A stretch of 64,000 bases of DNA. Origin: Haplosporangium gracile (taxonomy: Eukaryota; Mortierellomycota; Mortierellomycetes; Mortierellales; Mortierellaceae). Both the position numbers and the translations under genes were made by a program. Positions 1 to 9,856 of the stretch are shown here, piece by piece; position 1 is the stretch's first letter; each line of letters begins with the position of its first letter. The notes under the pieces are model-generated. The model made no database searches and was not told the origin of the DNA. It saw only the letters and a list, made by a program, of their open reading frames with translations. The stretch covers positions 1 to 64,000 of the forward strand of contig JAAAUF010000104.1 in NCBI GenBank assembly GCA_015499985.1, written 5' to 3'.

Positions 1-1382
1 GAAATCTTTTGAGCGATATGAACAACTGCGCGCTCTTCCTCTTCCTCGGAATCTTCACCAGAGTCTTCTTCGCTGGCGTCGCTGAAACCCACAGGGCTGA
101 CTTCGAGATCTGCGACAATGTGGTCCATCTCGTTTGTGGATGATATCATCAAGGGAAAGGTGTTCCGCTTGGTGGTGGTGGGAAGAGGGGTCTTGTCGAG
201 GATAGCGAGGGAGACAGCATGGTGATGGCGTTGAAGTCCAGAAGAGGGGCGAGGACTGAAGGGCATCCTCGTTGGCGAGGTTGTTGAGATGGTGGAAGTT
301 TCTTCCTCCTCTTGGATGGGCAGGACGGTCTTCAAAAGCGGCAAGGAGGGACGCCTCAGCGCCGCGGCCATAGTGCCTACATACGACGGTCTATTCACCA
401 CGCGTCCTGTACCAGTACTGGTACCAGGAGAGATGTCGGCAATGGTGGGAATGCAGCCGGAAAGCGAATGACTCGCCTCGACGAGTCGGTGGGCTTGCTC
501 TTCATCTTCGACCATCTTCCAGAGGGTTTTAATGATCCTTGCGTACTCTTGGGCCACGGATTCTCGGGTTGTTGAGACTGTTGAGGAGGAGGAGGAGCGA
601 TTGGAGATAGAGGAAGAGATGGGGAAGAGGACGGAGTGTTGACGGTCATGGGAGGAGGTGGGGAAGGAGAATGTGGAGGATGAGAAGGAGTGAGTGCGGA
701 GACGAGTCTTGAGGCCTTTAAGCTTGAGAAGGGCTGTTGCCTTGACGCTAGTGACGCGTTTTGGTGGCGTCGAGGGGAGGATCTTATCCAGATTACTACT
801 GCAGCCACTGCTAGCGTTACTGAAAGTTGCTGTGGAGTTCTTGTTGTTGTTGTTGGTTCTGTTGAAGGAGGAGGAGGGAGGAGTGGTGGTGGTGGAGGGA
901 CGGATACGGAGCTCTGCTGGGGGATGGGGGACGTATTTGCGGGGGTTCATTGTCATGGCGATGGAAACGTCGCTTTCGATTGGTGACAGTGAAGGTGACG
1001 CGGGAGCTAAGCTGGAGGGGGGCTTTGAAGAGGAGGATGAGGTGGTGGTAGAGAGAACGATCAGGGTGTATGGGCGTGGGCTTGTTGGACTTGTGAACTC
1101 GTCGTTCAAAATGCTGTGGCGTTGTTGTGGTTGTTGCATGATGGTGTGCCTGTGTAAAGGGTTCTTGTTGGTGGTAGGGAAAGAAGTCGAGGCGAGTGGA
1201 GAATTTGAAGAAAGGTTGGAAGCTGAAGAAGAGGTGGAAGAAGAGGAAGAAGAGGAGGAAAAGAAGGAGGAGGAGAGGGTGTGCGAATATGGAGGCGGAG
1301 GCGAAGAGAGTGGCGGTAAAGGTGCTGTAATTGTTGTGATGGTTGGATGTTGTTGCTGTTGTTGGTGCTGCTGCTGTCGCAT
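1..1382 (-). CDS. Partial low-complexity Ser/Thr/Gln/Pro-rich protein (C-terminus beyond left edge)
   Basis: I do not recognise this gene. One minus-strand frame stays open from an ATG at 1382 to the window edge (about 460 codons). It begins with a Gln-rich stretch (MRQQQHQQQQQ), then long Ser, Thr and Pro runs. More ordered patches follow: a basic leucine-rich patch (ATALLKLKGLKTRLR, near 690-740) and a charged helix-like segment (AQEYARIIKTLWKMVEDEEQ, near 500-565), then an acidic EED/EEEEE stretch close to the edge. The regular codon use of the ordered patches, with no stop for 1.4 kb, argues for real coding sequence. An in-frame ATG at 1139 is an alternative start. The composition suits a disordered regulatory or nuclear protein, but this is only inference. 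Downstream introns cannot be judged because the gene is cut. Confidence 0.65.
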   Translation of the reverse strand, partial: MRQQQHQQQQQHPTITTITAPLPPLSSPPPPYSHTLSSSFFSSSSSSSSTSSSASNLSSNSPLASTSFPTTNKNPLHRHTIMQQPQQRHSILNDEFTSPTSPRPYTLIVLSTTTSSSSSKPPSSLAPASPSLSPIESDVSIAMTMNPRKYVPHPPAELRIRPSTTTTPPSSSFNRTNNNNKNSTATFSNASSGCSSNLDKILPSTPPKRVTSVKATALLKLKGLKTRLRTHSFSSSTFSFPTSSHDRQHSVLFPISSSISNRSSSSSTVSTTRESVAQEYARIIKTLWKMVEDEEQAHRLVEASHSLSGCIPTIADISPGTSTGTGRVVNRPSYVGTMAAALRRPSLPLLKTVLPIQEEEETSTISTTSPTRMPFSPRPSSGLQRHHHAVSLAILDKTPLPTTTKRNTFPLMISSTNEMDHIVADLEVSPVGFSDASEEDSGEDSEEEEERAVVHIAQKI

Positions 1383-3792
1383 TTTATTATTTTTTCTTGT
1401 TGCTGTTGTCGTTGTTGTTGCTGTTACTATTGCTGTTGTCGAATAGATGTATGTATGAATGTATGCGTGATGTGTGTGATACGTTGGGAATATGGGATAT
1501 TTATGCAAAGATGTTATGCGATCGGGTCGTTGAAGTAAAAGTATTTGTGGGGGTGAGTGAATGGCAGTTTATGCAAACGCGGGGATAAATTTTGCTTTCG
1601 TTGAAATGTTATTTCGCTGCAATATGTATGCTGTGGGAGAAGCAAAATGAGAGAAGAAAAGGAAGAACGAAAAACGAAAAACGAAAAAAAAAAAAAAAAG
1701 TAAACGGACATGGCACATTCTTTTATACAATCGGCCAAGGAAGGGAATCAATGTCGGTCATTCCTCTTTACTTCTTTCTTCTCCTTGTCAACCAACCCCT
1801 CTTGTTTTCGTTCCTTTATTCCCTTCCTTTTGTTTCGGGTGCATTGTTCTCTCCTTATCACTTCCCTCATTTCCCTCCCTCCCCCTCTTTTTCCCTTCCT
1901 TTTATTTTCGCCTTTTTTTGTCTTTATCGCTGTCTCTCTTTTTAGTTAGCATAATCGTCCGACAAGTAAGAAAAAAAAAGGCGAGGCGTGACTCAGTGAT
2001 AGTCCATGACAACCCCCCCCCCCCCCTTGCGGCGCGGCGATATGGATCGATAGGCCGAGCGCAATTGTTCTCATGTTTTGTTTTTTTGCTATTGTTATTA
2101 GTTCTTTGCTCTGCTGTTTATTTCTTACATTGAGCACTCCATCAATCATAGTCAGCATCACATTCCATGGGATCATACAAAGTTGTGAGAGCGAGGGGGA
2201 GAGAGGGGTAGAAGAGGAGCACACCAACATGGCAATGGTGAAGAACAGTGCAGACCAGATAACGCCATTTTATAAACTCATAGTGGCAATACTCGAATTT
2301 TTTGCCCAGTCTGGAAGGCCTACCTTTCACCTTCTCCTTTCTCCTTTGTCTTGAGTATATCAACGCATTCATGCAGTTCCAAGTAGTCTCTCCACTCCTT
2401 GTCAAGGATTTGGATGGAACTTGGCCGGCCTGACCAGTTTCCTTTACTTCTTAAACTATTGTCCTATCTTCCTTCCTTTCCTTTTCCCGTGTCTTTTCCT
2501 TCCTTTTGATTTGACATGCTGCTTCCCTTCCTATCGCCCCTTTTCCATTCACTCTCCATGGTACTTCCTTATACTTGCTGCCTTCCTTGCATGCTTTCTA
2601 ACCATTTTCCCCTCCTTCTCCCCCCTTCCTTCCTCCTCCTACCCAGGAGTCCTCCCAGCCTTCTCAAATCAGCGTATCGTAATTTCTACGAACAAGAAAA
2701 AGAAGTTCTTCTTATCCCATGGGTAGATGAACCCGGTTGGTAACATTCTTTCAGAAATGGATGAAACGCGTTCTCCTCCTATGTGCTATGCATGATATTA
2801 TTGTCCTTTTTTTTTCTCATATTTCTTTTTTCCTTCTCGTATTTTGTCTTTCACCCCCTCTTTTATTTTTCCCTTTTAGTATCCCTTTTGATGGCTGAGT
2901 TGGGACAAATCGAAAAGTAATGTAAGACATGGGACATCCACATCCACACTTACTCACCCTCGCATGAAATAATTTGTGCTTTGCAGCAACCCTCGTAAGT
3001 TCCACTCGCACCTTCATTGCCTTCCCTCGTCACTCCTTGTCCATATCATATCCCTTGCCTATTGGATTTGTTTTTTTTGGGGATGGATGTTCATGCATGA
3101 ATTTAGTCTTTGCCTAACTGGCAGTAAGTGGTGCAGATGGATGAAAAGGCAGAGACTTTGCCAAGGCTTTTATCTTTACCTTAGAGAGGGGTTTTCGGCT
3201 AAAAAAGTGTGAAGCAGTAGAACAAGTGGAAGATAGCAAGTGAGGAAAGAGAAGGGGACAAATGAACCGAAGACATACGATAGGGTGAGGAGACCTATGG
3301 GTTCCAAGTGAGACTCCCACACACGGAACAAATCATAATAAGAATCCTTATCCCTCCTCACCTTCTCCTCCTCTGTTCTTATAGTTAATAGGTCCTTAAG
3401 TAAAATAATAATCAAAATCATCTCTTTTAAACTATTATGTTTAGGAAGGGAATGACATATTTTGTGGGAAGGGGTTCGAAACAAAAGGCTGAGTGTGTGT
3501 GGGAGAGAGTGCACTTTTTGCTTTTCACTCTCATTCTTCAATAGATATGGTCTTAATATTGTAGTCCCATGTAATGCTCTAATCGCGTTTGCCAACAAAC
3601 CAGTTTTTTTTTATTCTAATTTTGGTGGCGTCCCCAGAACAACGTTTTTTTTTTTTTTAGCGAGTGACTGCCCATGGACTTGCAAACAACAGAAGGAAAA
3701 AAAAAATCTCCTTTACACAGCCTGGCCACTACTCGCTCATTCACCTCGTTTCTCATCACCCCCTACTTCTGACATCACACAACCAACACATA
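1383..3792. other. Intergenic region without a recognisable gene
   Basis: This region lies between two divergently read genes. It holds pyrimidine-rich stretches, a 14-C homopolymer at 2013-2026 and several A or T runs. Open frames here are short, low in complexity and without recognisable domains. It probably contains the promoters and leaders of both flanking genes. A CT-rich leader and two runs of T/A directly precede the SET gene start. Confidence 0.6.
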
Positions 3793-6168
3793 ATGTCATC
3801 AAAAGAACTGACCGCCTTCCTCGCTTGGGCAGAAGAGAACGAAATCCTGTGGGACAAGACCGCTATCGAGATCAAGGAGACCGCCAACAAACACGGTCTC
3901 GGTGTCTTTGCGAAGAAGCGCCTCGAACCCGGCTATGAAGGTAACCATAGGAAGTACAAGAAGCAGCGACTAGGGGTGCCTCCCTTCCAAAAGTAATTGG
4001 GAAAGAATGGGTTTTTCTACCAGTCAAAAGCACGGGGCAACTAATACACAAAAAAAAAATCACTTGAAACAACAGCGATCCAGGTGCCCAAAGCAATTGT
4101 GTTATCGGTTCAGACTACAGGGATTGCCAACTTGCTGGAGGATGACGAGATTGAGGGCGATACCGCATTGACCATCGGTTGCATGTACGAGCTCTCGCGT
4201 GGTGCTCAGTCTCCCTGGGCGCCTTACTTGGCTCTCTTGGCCAAGCGCCCTCCTCAGATGGCTACCGCGTTGTCTAAGGAGTCTCGCGAGATGATGAAGT
4301 TGTGCGAAGCCTACAACGATATCGAAGCCGACATCGTAAGTCAACCTTTGGACGATTGATGATGTGCCAAAGGAGAAGGCCGTTTAGGAACAGAGACTAA
4401 CAGAAAAAACATATTTATTTTGCTCCGCGTTAAATAGAAAGACTTGCAGGAGGATTTCGAGTCGATTGTGGTGCCATTCATCGAAAAGCACTCGGATGTC
4501 TTTACCGCAGAGATTAAGACCAAATTCTTTACGCTGGAGACATTCAGGGCCATGATGGAGATTGTCTCTTCCAGAGGCATGGATGTCGATAATTTCCATG
4601 TCACCGCCCTGGTCCCCTTTGCCGACTTGTAAGCTTACCTAACAGTTTTATGCAATCCTTGGTTCACTGCGACAAAATTCATTGTTGATTTATTTACTTA
4701 CACTGTCATGCTTTAAACTTTTCTAGTGTGAACCACAACTCTATGCCCAACTCGGACTACTTGACCCACGAGGAGGTCTGCGAGATCTGTGGCGCTTTGG
4801 CTTGTGAACATATGGAGGACGGATCTGATGACGAGGACGATGAGGAGAACGAGGATGGATCTGACGACGATGAGGTTCCTGACTTGGCTGGCGATGACTC
4901 GACCCCTGCTATCGAAAAGAAGGCTGCTGCTTCCAAGGGCAAGAAGACTGAGGAGGACATGGAGGAGGATGGTGAGGAATGGGAGGACGAGGATGCTGAA
5001 GATGATGACGATGAAGAGATCAACGATACCTGCGACATCATCCTGGACGACGAGGTCGAGAAGGGCGAGGAGATCACTCGCCATTATGGTCCTTACCCCA
5101 ACAAGATTCTCCTGAGCAAGTACGGATTCGCGGTCGAGAACAACCCTCATGACACTGTTACCATTCAGCTCGATATGGTCCGCCAGGCTGCTCAGAGGAT
5201 CCTCAAAGACGAGAAGTTGATTGAGGAGAGGACAGCTTGGTTCTTGGAGAACGAGGATGCCTTCATTGGCACCGAGGGTGATGACGAGGAGGGTGGATGT
5301 TGCGGTGGAGGAGACCAAGATCACGATCACGATCATGAGCATGGACATGGACACGGACACGATCACCATGGACATGAGCATGCTGAGGGTGACGATTGCT
5401 GCGCGCCCAAGACCTCCAAGAAGAAGGCTACTGGTGCGGCTGAGGCTGAGGCTGAGGATGAGGACGTTGAGGAAATGGAGAGCGAGGAGGAGGAGGAGGA
5501 GGAGGATTTCCCTAGGGACATCATGTATATGATGCACGACGGCTCGATTGACGACCGCCTGTTGATGCTTCTCAACGTCCTGTTCATGGAGAAGGATCAG
5601 TTTGCCAAGACTCAGGAGGATATGGAGGCTGCAATGGAGTACTTTAACGATATCTTTATGCGCCGCGAGCAGGAGGAGCGGGGTGACGAAGATGAGGAGA
5701 TGGAAGAGGATGATGAAGATGAGGAGGAAGAGGGACATCAAAAGGTTCCCAAGCCAGAGCTTGGCCCTCGCGACGAGAAGAGCAAGAAGACTCGCAAGGC
5801 TGTTCTCGAGGCCATTTTGACTCTTATCCGTATCCGCGCCGATGCCTTTGGTGTCACTGACAAGACCACTGCCGAGCAGGATTTGGCGTCTCTCAAGAAG
5901 GTAATCTCACTCATCCTCGCCTGACCACCAACAAACAATCATGCACTTCTTTTATTGAGAAAATGTATCCAAAGAGATGTATTTTGTGGATGTACCTTTT
6001 CCATGTAAGATGATTTATGCAAGTACTGACTTCCATTTTTTTTATGAACACCAACAATAGGCAAAGTTGTCTGGCCCACTCTACTATGGAGGACTCTGTG
6101 TTCAGGGCGAAAAACAGATTCTTCAGAACGGGCTTCAGGGATATGATAGTTTCCTCGCCGAGCTTTAA
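3793..6168 (+). CDS. SET-domain protein lysine N-methyltransferase with acidic/His-rich insertion
   Basis: Likely protein lysine methyltransferase of the SETD6/Rkm/Efm-type split-SET group. Exons, by GT-AG sites and frame: 3793-3940, 4076-4335, 4438-4628, 4727-5900, 6061-6168, giving 626 aa. The N-terminus has the usual opening (KHGLGVFAKKRLEPGYE, then VPKAIVLSV). The SET motif NHNSMPNSDY lies at residues 202-211, and a later segment (KGEEITRHYGPYPNKILLSK) supplies the conserved YG...N pattern. Between them is an unusual insertion: a CEIC...CEH cysteine/histidine cluster (218-228) and about 90 acidic residues. Further on come a His/Gly/Asp-rich tract near 398-420 and another acidic block, so the C-terminal substrate-binding region is interrupted. 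Known relatives methylate ribosomal proteins or translation factors; the substrate here cannot be read from sequence. The exact first acceptor (4076) was chosen because it keeps the frame and restores the motif. Confidence 0.85.
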
Positions 6169-6825
6169 GTTCATGGACAACAATGTTTTATTGTTCAACA
6201 ACACACGACCCCCTTCATGCATATCGATACTATTTCAAGAATACACCGCATTTATTATTAAAACAGCATACACTATTTTTTTTCATCAACATTCAGTCAG
6301 TGCGACCAATACCGATACGTACTCATGTGGAGAACACACCAGTGGCAGCGCAGGGATCATTGCAAGAATATGTTCCCCCTGAGTGCTGTTGCTGTTGTTT
6401 GGTAGTGTGGGATCAATGGTAAAGAGACAAGTATTGATGGGTGATGCTGTTTGTTTTGGCCTTCATTTTGTTGACCTGCTGACCCTCTATGCTTACATGA
6501 TGGTCACTTGAAAGGACTCTCTTTTTTTTGCGGGTCTGCTACTCTCTTTGCTCCACACACCACAACTGCCGAAATCATCTCTGCCAAATAATACCGAGGT
6601 AGCCTTCGAGGTTTCTTGTTCAAATTGAAAGTTTATATCAATATTTTCTATCAGACGGATATTCTACCGCCGCGCGTGCGCGCCTTCCATCGCGTTGGGT
6701 TTTTAAATTCAAGTTCAGTCAAGGATGTTGCTTCTAATTGGACATCTCATATTTGGTTGACCATTGCTTTCTCTCCTATAATAAAAAGTGCAAAAAGTTA
6801 ATAAAGGTGATATTAATTGGCATTG
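6169..6825. other. Intergenic, 3' region of the SET gene
   Basis: No convincing coding sequence. It contains the probable 3' untranslated region of the SET gene and AT-rich DNA. A minus-strand sequence at about 6776-6795 (T-rich run ending in TTATTATAG) would make a good splice acceptor if the small AT-hook gene just to the right is spliced. Confidence 0.5.
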
Positions 6826-7065
6826 CTACCAAGAAAAGGGTGATATATGACATTGAGTCGTGGATGTGTTACCAGCTGTGACGACCGCCGTAACTTTCCT
6901 GGATCCTTTAGGTCGCCCTCTCTTCTTGCTCTTGACACCTGCTGACGCTCCTGTTGACGACTCTGCAGGACAAGGGATGGGAACGGACACCATAGGAACG
7001 GGTTGCGTTGCTTGCCCAATATCCTCAGCTATGTCAGTTGGAGGAATGGAGGTTGCTGAAGACAT
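6826..7065 (-). CDS. Possible small AT-hook protein
   Basis: A 79-codon ORF, MSSATSIPPTDIAEDIG..., with an AT-hook core KKRGRPKGSRK at about residues 47-57, preceded by a Pro/Val/Ser-rich segment. The GRP core flanked by basic residues is the classical minor-groove DNA-binding AT-hook, so a chromatin role is plausible. Codon choice is ordinary for coding sequence. Two ends are possible: the unspliced stop at 6826, or splicing from a GT just after the codons for VVTA to the acceptor near 6780, which would give a slightly different short tail. It may also be an exon of a larger gene whose other parts I cannot find. Function is inferred only from the motif. Confidence 0.4.
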   Translation of the reverse strand: MSSATSIPPTDIAEDIGQATQPVPMVSVPIPCPAESSTGASAGVKSKKRGRPKGSRKVTAVVTAGNTSTTQCHISPFSW

Positions 7066-7807
7066 AGGATGAGAATGAGGACCACGGATGGAAATAAGTT
7101 TAAGGTGATGTTATGAATGTATGAAGCAATGCGGAAAGAATACACACGCGTATGGGTTTCGCCATATCACTGACATAAGGCTATTTTATTTTTTCCCCCT
7201 GCGAGGCTTTCAGCTATTCCTTGCAATAATTCTAAGCCACTGAATAGCTATTTTTTCTATTCAATTGATATATATGTTAGTTCAGTCGGCACTATCCTCC
7301 CCTAAAAAAATGCTGTCCAATGGCGAAAAGCGACTCATGTTACCGTTCAAGAAGAAAGGCAAAGGAAGAGGTCCTGCAGTTGCCTGAGCTGGGATATCTT
7401 AAAGCTTTCATTATATATGTCGTAATCCGTGCTTGGTTGAAAGTTAAGAGGGGAAGTGAAGGAAGTGTTCTCCATTGAATAGGTGTGGGATTTCAACATC
7501 TGTTTTGTTGCTGGGTGACGAAAAGGAAGAGAAAGGTGTATGGAAGTAAAAAGGTCATAAGCAAGTCTAAGATGCAAAATTCAAAGGCGACAGATCTGTA
7601 CACGGACCACCAACAGCGATCGAAGCAACCGAGACAAACTCATGGTACCTGAATGGTACACTGCCCATAAACCAGACACGACACTGCCAGCATACACAAG
7701 AGGAAGGAACGAGTTTTGTTGTTTTTTGAAGGTGTATTATTAAGTAATTTTTGAAGATGTACAACTACAAATGAAAAAAAAGGTTTTTAAAGTCCAATGC
7801 AAGCGCT
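7066..7807. other. Intergenic; includes permease 3' region
   Basis: No supported gene. The right part is the likely 3' untranslated region of the minus-strand permease (T-rich on its sense strand). The left part would be the 5' flank of the small AT-hook ORF. Confidence 0.5.
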
Positions 7808-9606
7808 TTAGATGATGGACTTGAGGACACGCTTCCAGAAGGGGCCCCTAACCTCCAAGTCTTCCTTGTCAGACTCGGAGGGGATGAAGCGACCAGTGTC
7901 GAGATCGGCCTCCTCGGCCTTGACCATCTTGGTGCCACGGGTAAACTTGTAGGAGAAGAAAAGGATGGCGGACATGACCCAGGGGAACCAGGCACCCAAA
8001 AGATTCTGGGCATAACCGTCACGAAGATCCTTGAATTTCTTGAGATCCTCCTCAGTGGCACCATCACCGGGGTGTTGAGGGGGGTCAATGACGGACAAGT
8101 AGCAGGTTCCGATGATGCAGCAGACACCGATGAAAGTGGCAATGATGTTGCCGTAAGGGTAGCCCCAGGAGACGTAGGGGAGGTCCTTGACGTCGCGACC
8201 CTGTGCCTTCCAGCAGTAACGGAAACGGAAGTGGAGGAGGAGAATCAAGATCCAGGACTGGAAGATGATGGAACCAATGATGGAGACCAAGGACAAGCAC
8301 GAACATGCGGTGACGATGGCAAGAGCGACCATGGGGACACCGCGGGAGTTGGTGTAACCGATCGACTTGTGGGCCCAGCCGTTACGGGAGAGCGAGAGCA
8401 ACATGCGGGTGGCGACATAGAAGTCAGAGTTAATGGCCGAGAAGATGGAGGTGAAGACGACAGCGTTCATGTAATCGGCAGCAGCGTTAATTCCAGCCTT
8501 GACAAAGACGAGGGTGAAGGGGGCCTTGGCAGCAGACTTGGTAGTGTTCTGGAGGGCGGGATCATCGTAATCGACGATGGCTCCGAGCAAGAAGACAGAC
8601 GAGATGTAGAAACCAGCAATGCGGATCAAGACGGTGTTGACGGCCTTGGGGACGTGCTTGTGGGGGTTGCGGGACTCGGCAGCGGTGACACCGGTCATCT
8701 CGGAGCCACCATAGGCATAACCAACAGAGACGAGGGTCTTGACGAAGGCAAGGAAGCCTCCAACAAAGGGAGCATCACCGTGCGACCAAGTCTTCAAACC
8801 GTAAGTCTTAGGACCGATAGCACCGGCATCGACGAGGATACCGCAGACGATGAACATCAAGATGGTGAAGACCTTCAAGACGGAGAGCCAGTATTCGATC
8901 TCACCATAAGCCCTGACTCCAGTAACGTTGATGATAACCATGATAAGAATGATGATAAGAGGAACGACCCAAGAGGGGAAAGCGGAATCTTTGCCAATCC
9001 AGAACTCGATAATGACAGCGGAGGCAGCCAACTCGGCTGGAATCGTCAAAGCCCAGTTGATAAAATACATCCAAGTCATTTGGAAGGAGAAGGCTTCGTC
9101 AAAGACACGGGCACCCCAGGCGTTGAAGGCACCGGGAAGGGGGAGGAGGGTGGCAATCTCACCGATAGCCTGGCACACAAAGACGAGCCAGAGACCGATC
9201 AAGGCGTATGCGAGCACTATTAGTTTGGTAGAGTGAGTTTGTAGAGGAGAAGGAAAGAGAGAGCGAGTGGAGCGGGGTTAGTTGTTGTAGTCTAACAACG
9301 ATGATTTTTTTTCCCATGAGCAACTGCGGACACAGTGCACACACGAACACACGCAAGCAATAAATTAAGCTGGCAAACAAAAGACGACGACTTACAAGCA
9401 CCACCAGGTCCGGCGGTGGCAATGGTGCTTCCGGAGGTCAAGAAGAGACCGGTACCGATGGTACCAGAAACTGCGATCATGATCATGTGACGAAGACGAA
9501 GATCGCGCTTCAAACCCTCCTGCTCAGCAGCCATGTGAGTTTGGGGCACATCGTGCATCTGGTCGACATCGTACTTTTCCGCGCCGTCGTAGTCTTGCTT
9601 CGACAT
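7808..9606 (-). CDS. Amino-acid permease (fungal YAT family, APC superfamily)
   Basis: Plasma-membrane proton-coupled amino-acid uptake is the expected role. Two exons: 9606-9396 and 9216-7808, joined across a 179-bp intron in the conserved GPGGA|LLAYALIGLW region, giving 539 aa. The N-terminus is cytosolic and hydrophilic, followed by the family signature LRLRHMIMIAVSGTIGTGLF in the first membrane helix. The GEIATLLPLPGAFNAWGARV loop and about twelve hydrophobic segments follow. The tail ends in FWKRVLKSII, near the short hydrophobic end seen in Gap1-like permeases. Substrate range cannot be assigned; general permeases and specific ones share these motifs. The start is supported by a Kozak-like context and a TATA box about 245 bp upstream. 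An open frame of 383 codons on the opposite strand is a shadow of this gene. Confidence 0.95.
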
Positions 9607-9849
9607 TTTATGTATTTATATGTTTGGGTTGGAGGGTGAAGGAGAGGAGGTGTTTAGGAGAGAGGAGGTTTAAAAGGAAGAAAGGAGCAAAAGGAGCTCG
9701 GAAGGAAAGGGAGGGGGGAGAGGGTAAAGGGGGGGAGAGGAGGGAGAGGAGGGAGAGGATGGAGGGAGGAAGAGCGAAGGGTGGGTATGGATTTGTAGAG
9801 CTGAACAAAGTCGAGAGAAAAAAAGGAAAAGTTGAGGGATGGTGCCGGG
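9607..9849 (-). promoter_or_regulatory. Long pyrimidine-rich 5' leader of the permease gene
   Basis: On the sense (minus) strand this is an almost unbroken C/T-rich run between the TATA box and the ATG. Such CT-rich leaders are common just upstream of highly expressed fungal genes. No uORF of note is apparent. Confidence 0.5.
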
Positions 9850-9856
9850 TTTTATA
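9850..9856 (-). promoter_or_regulatory. TATA box of the permease gene
   Basis: TATAAAA on the minus strand about 245 bp before the permease ATG, just before the CT-rich leader. Position and context fit a core promoter, though no transcript data are available. Confidence 0.5.

Noticed and set aside
694..1446. 250-codon plus-strand frame rich in Val, Leu, Glu and Gly
   Set aside because: Antisense of the Ser/Pro/Gln-rich partial gene; repeats of one codon only.
3460..3490. GGTTCGAAAC sequence resembling a tRNA T-loop
   Set aside because: No paired stems or A-box around it.
5323..5390. His/Asp/Gly-rich tract considered as a separate metal-chaperone gene
   Set aside because: It lies in frame inside the SET-domain exon, with SET motifs on both sides.
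4713..5741. 342-codon minus-strand open frame rich in Leu, Ser and Val
   Set aside because: Antisense of the acidic GAG/GAT-rich insertion of the SET gene; composition is explained by that.
5901..6060. Possible C/D snoRNA in the last intron of the SET gene (AGATGATTT and CTGA)
   Set aside because: Boxes are too close together and no terminal stem or guide is apparent.
8072..9223. 383-codon plus-strand open frame opposite the amino-acid permease
   Set aside because: Asp/Glu/Gly-rich translation with no domain; exact antisense of a clear permease with biased codons, so a shadow frame.
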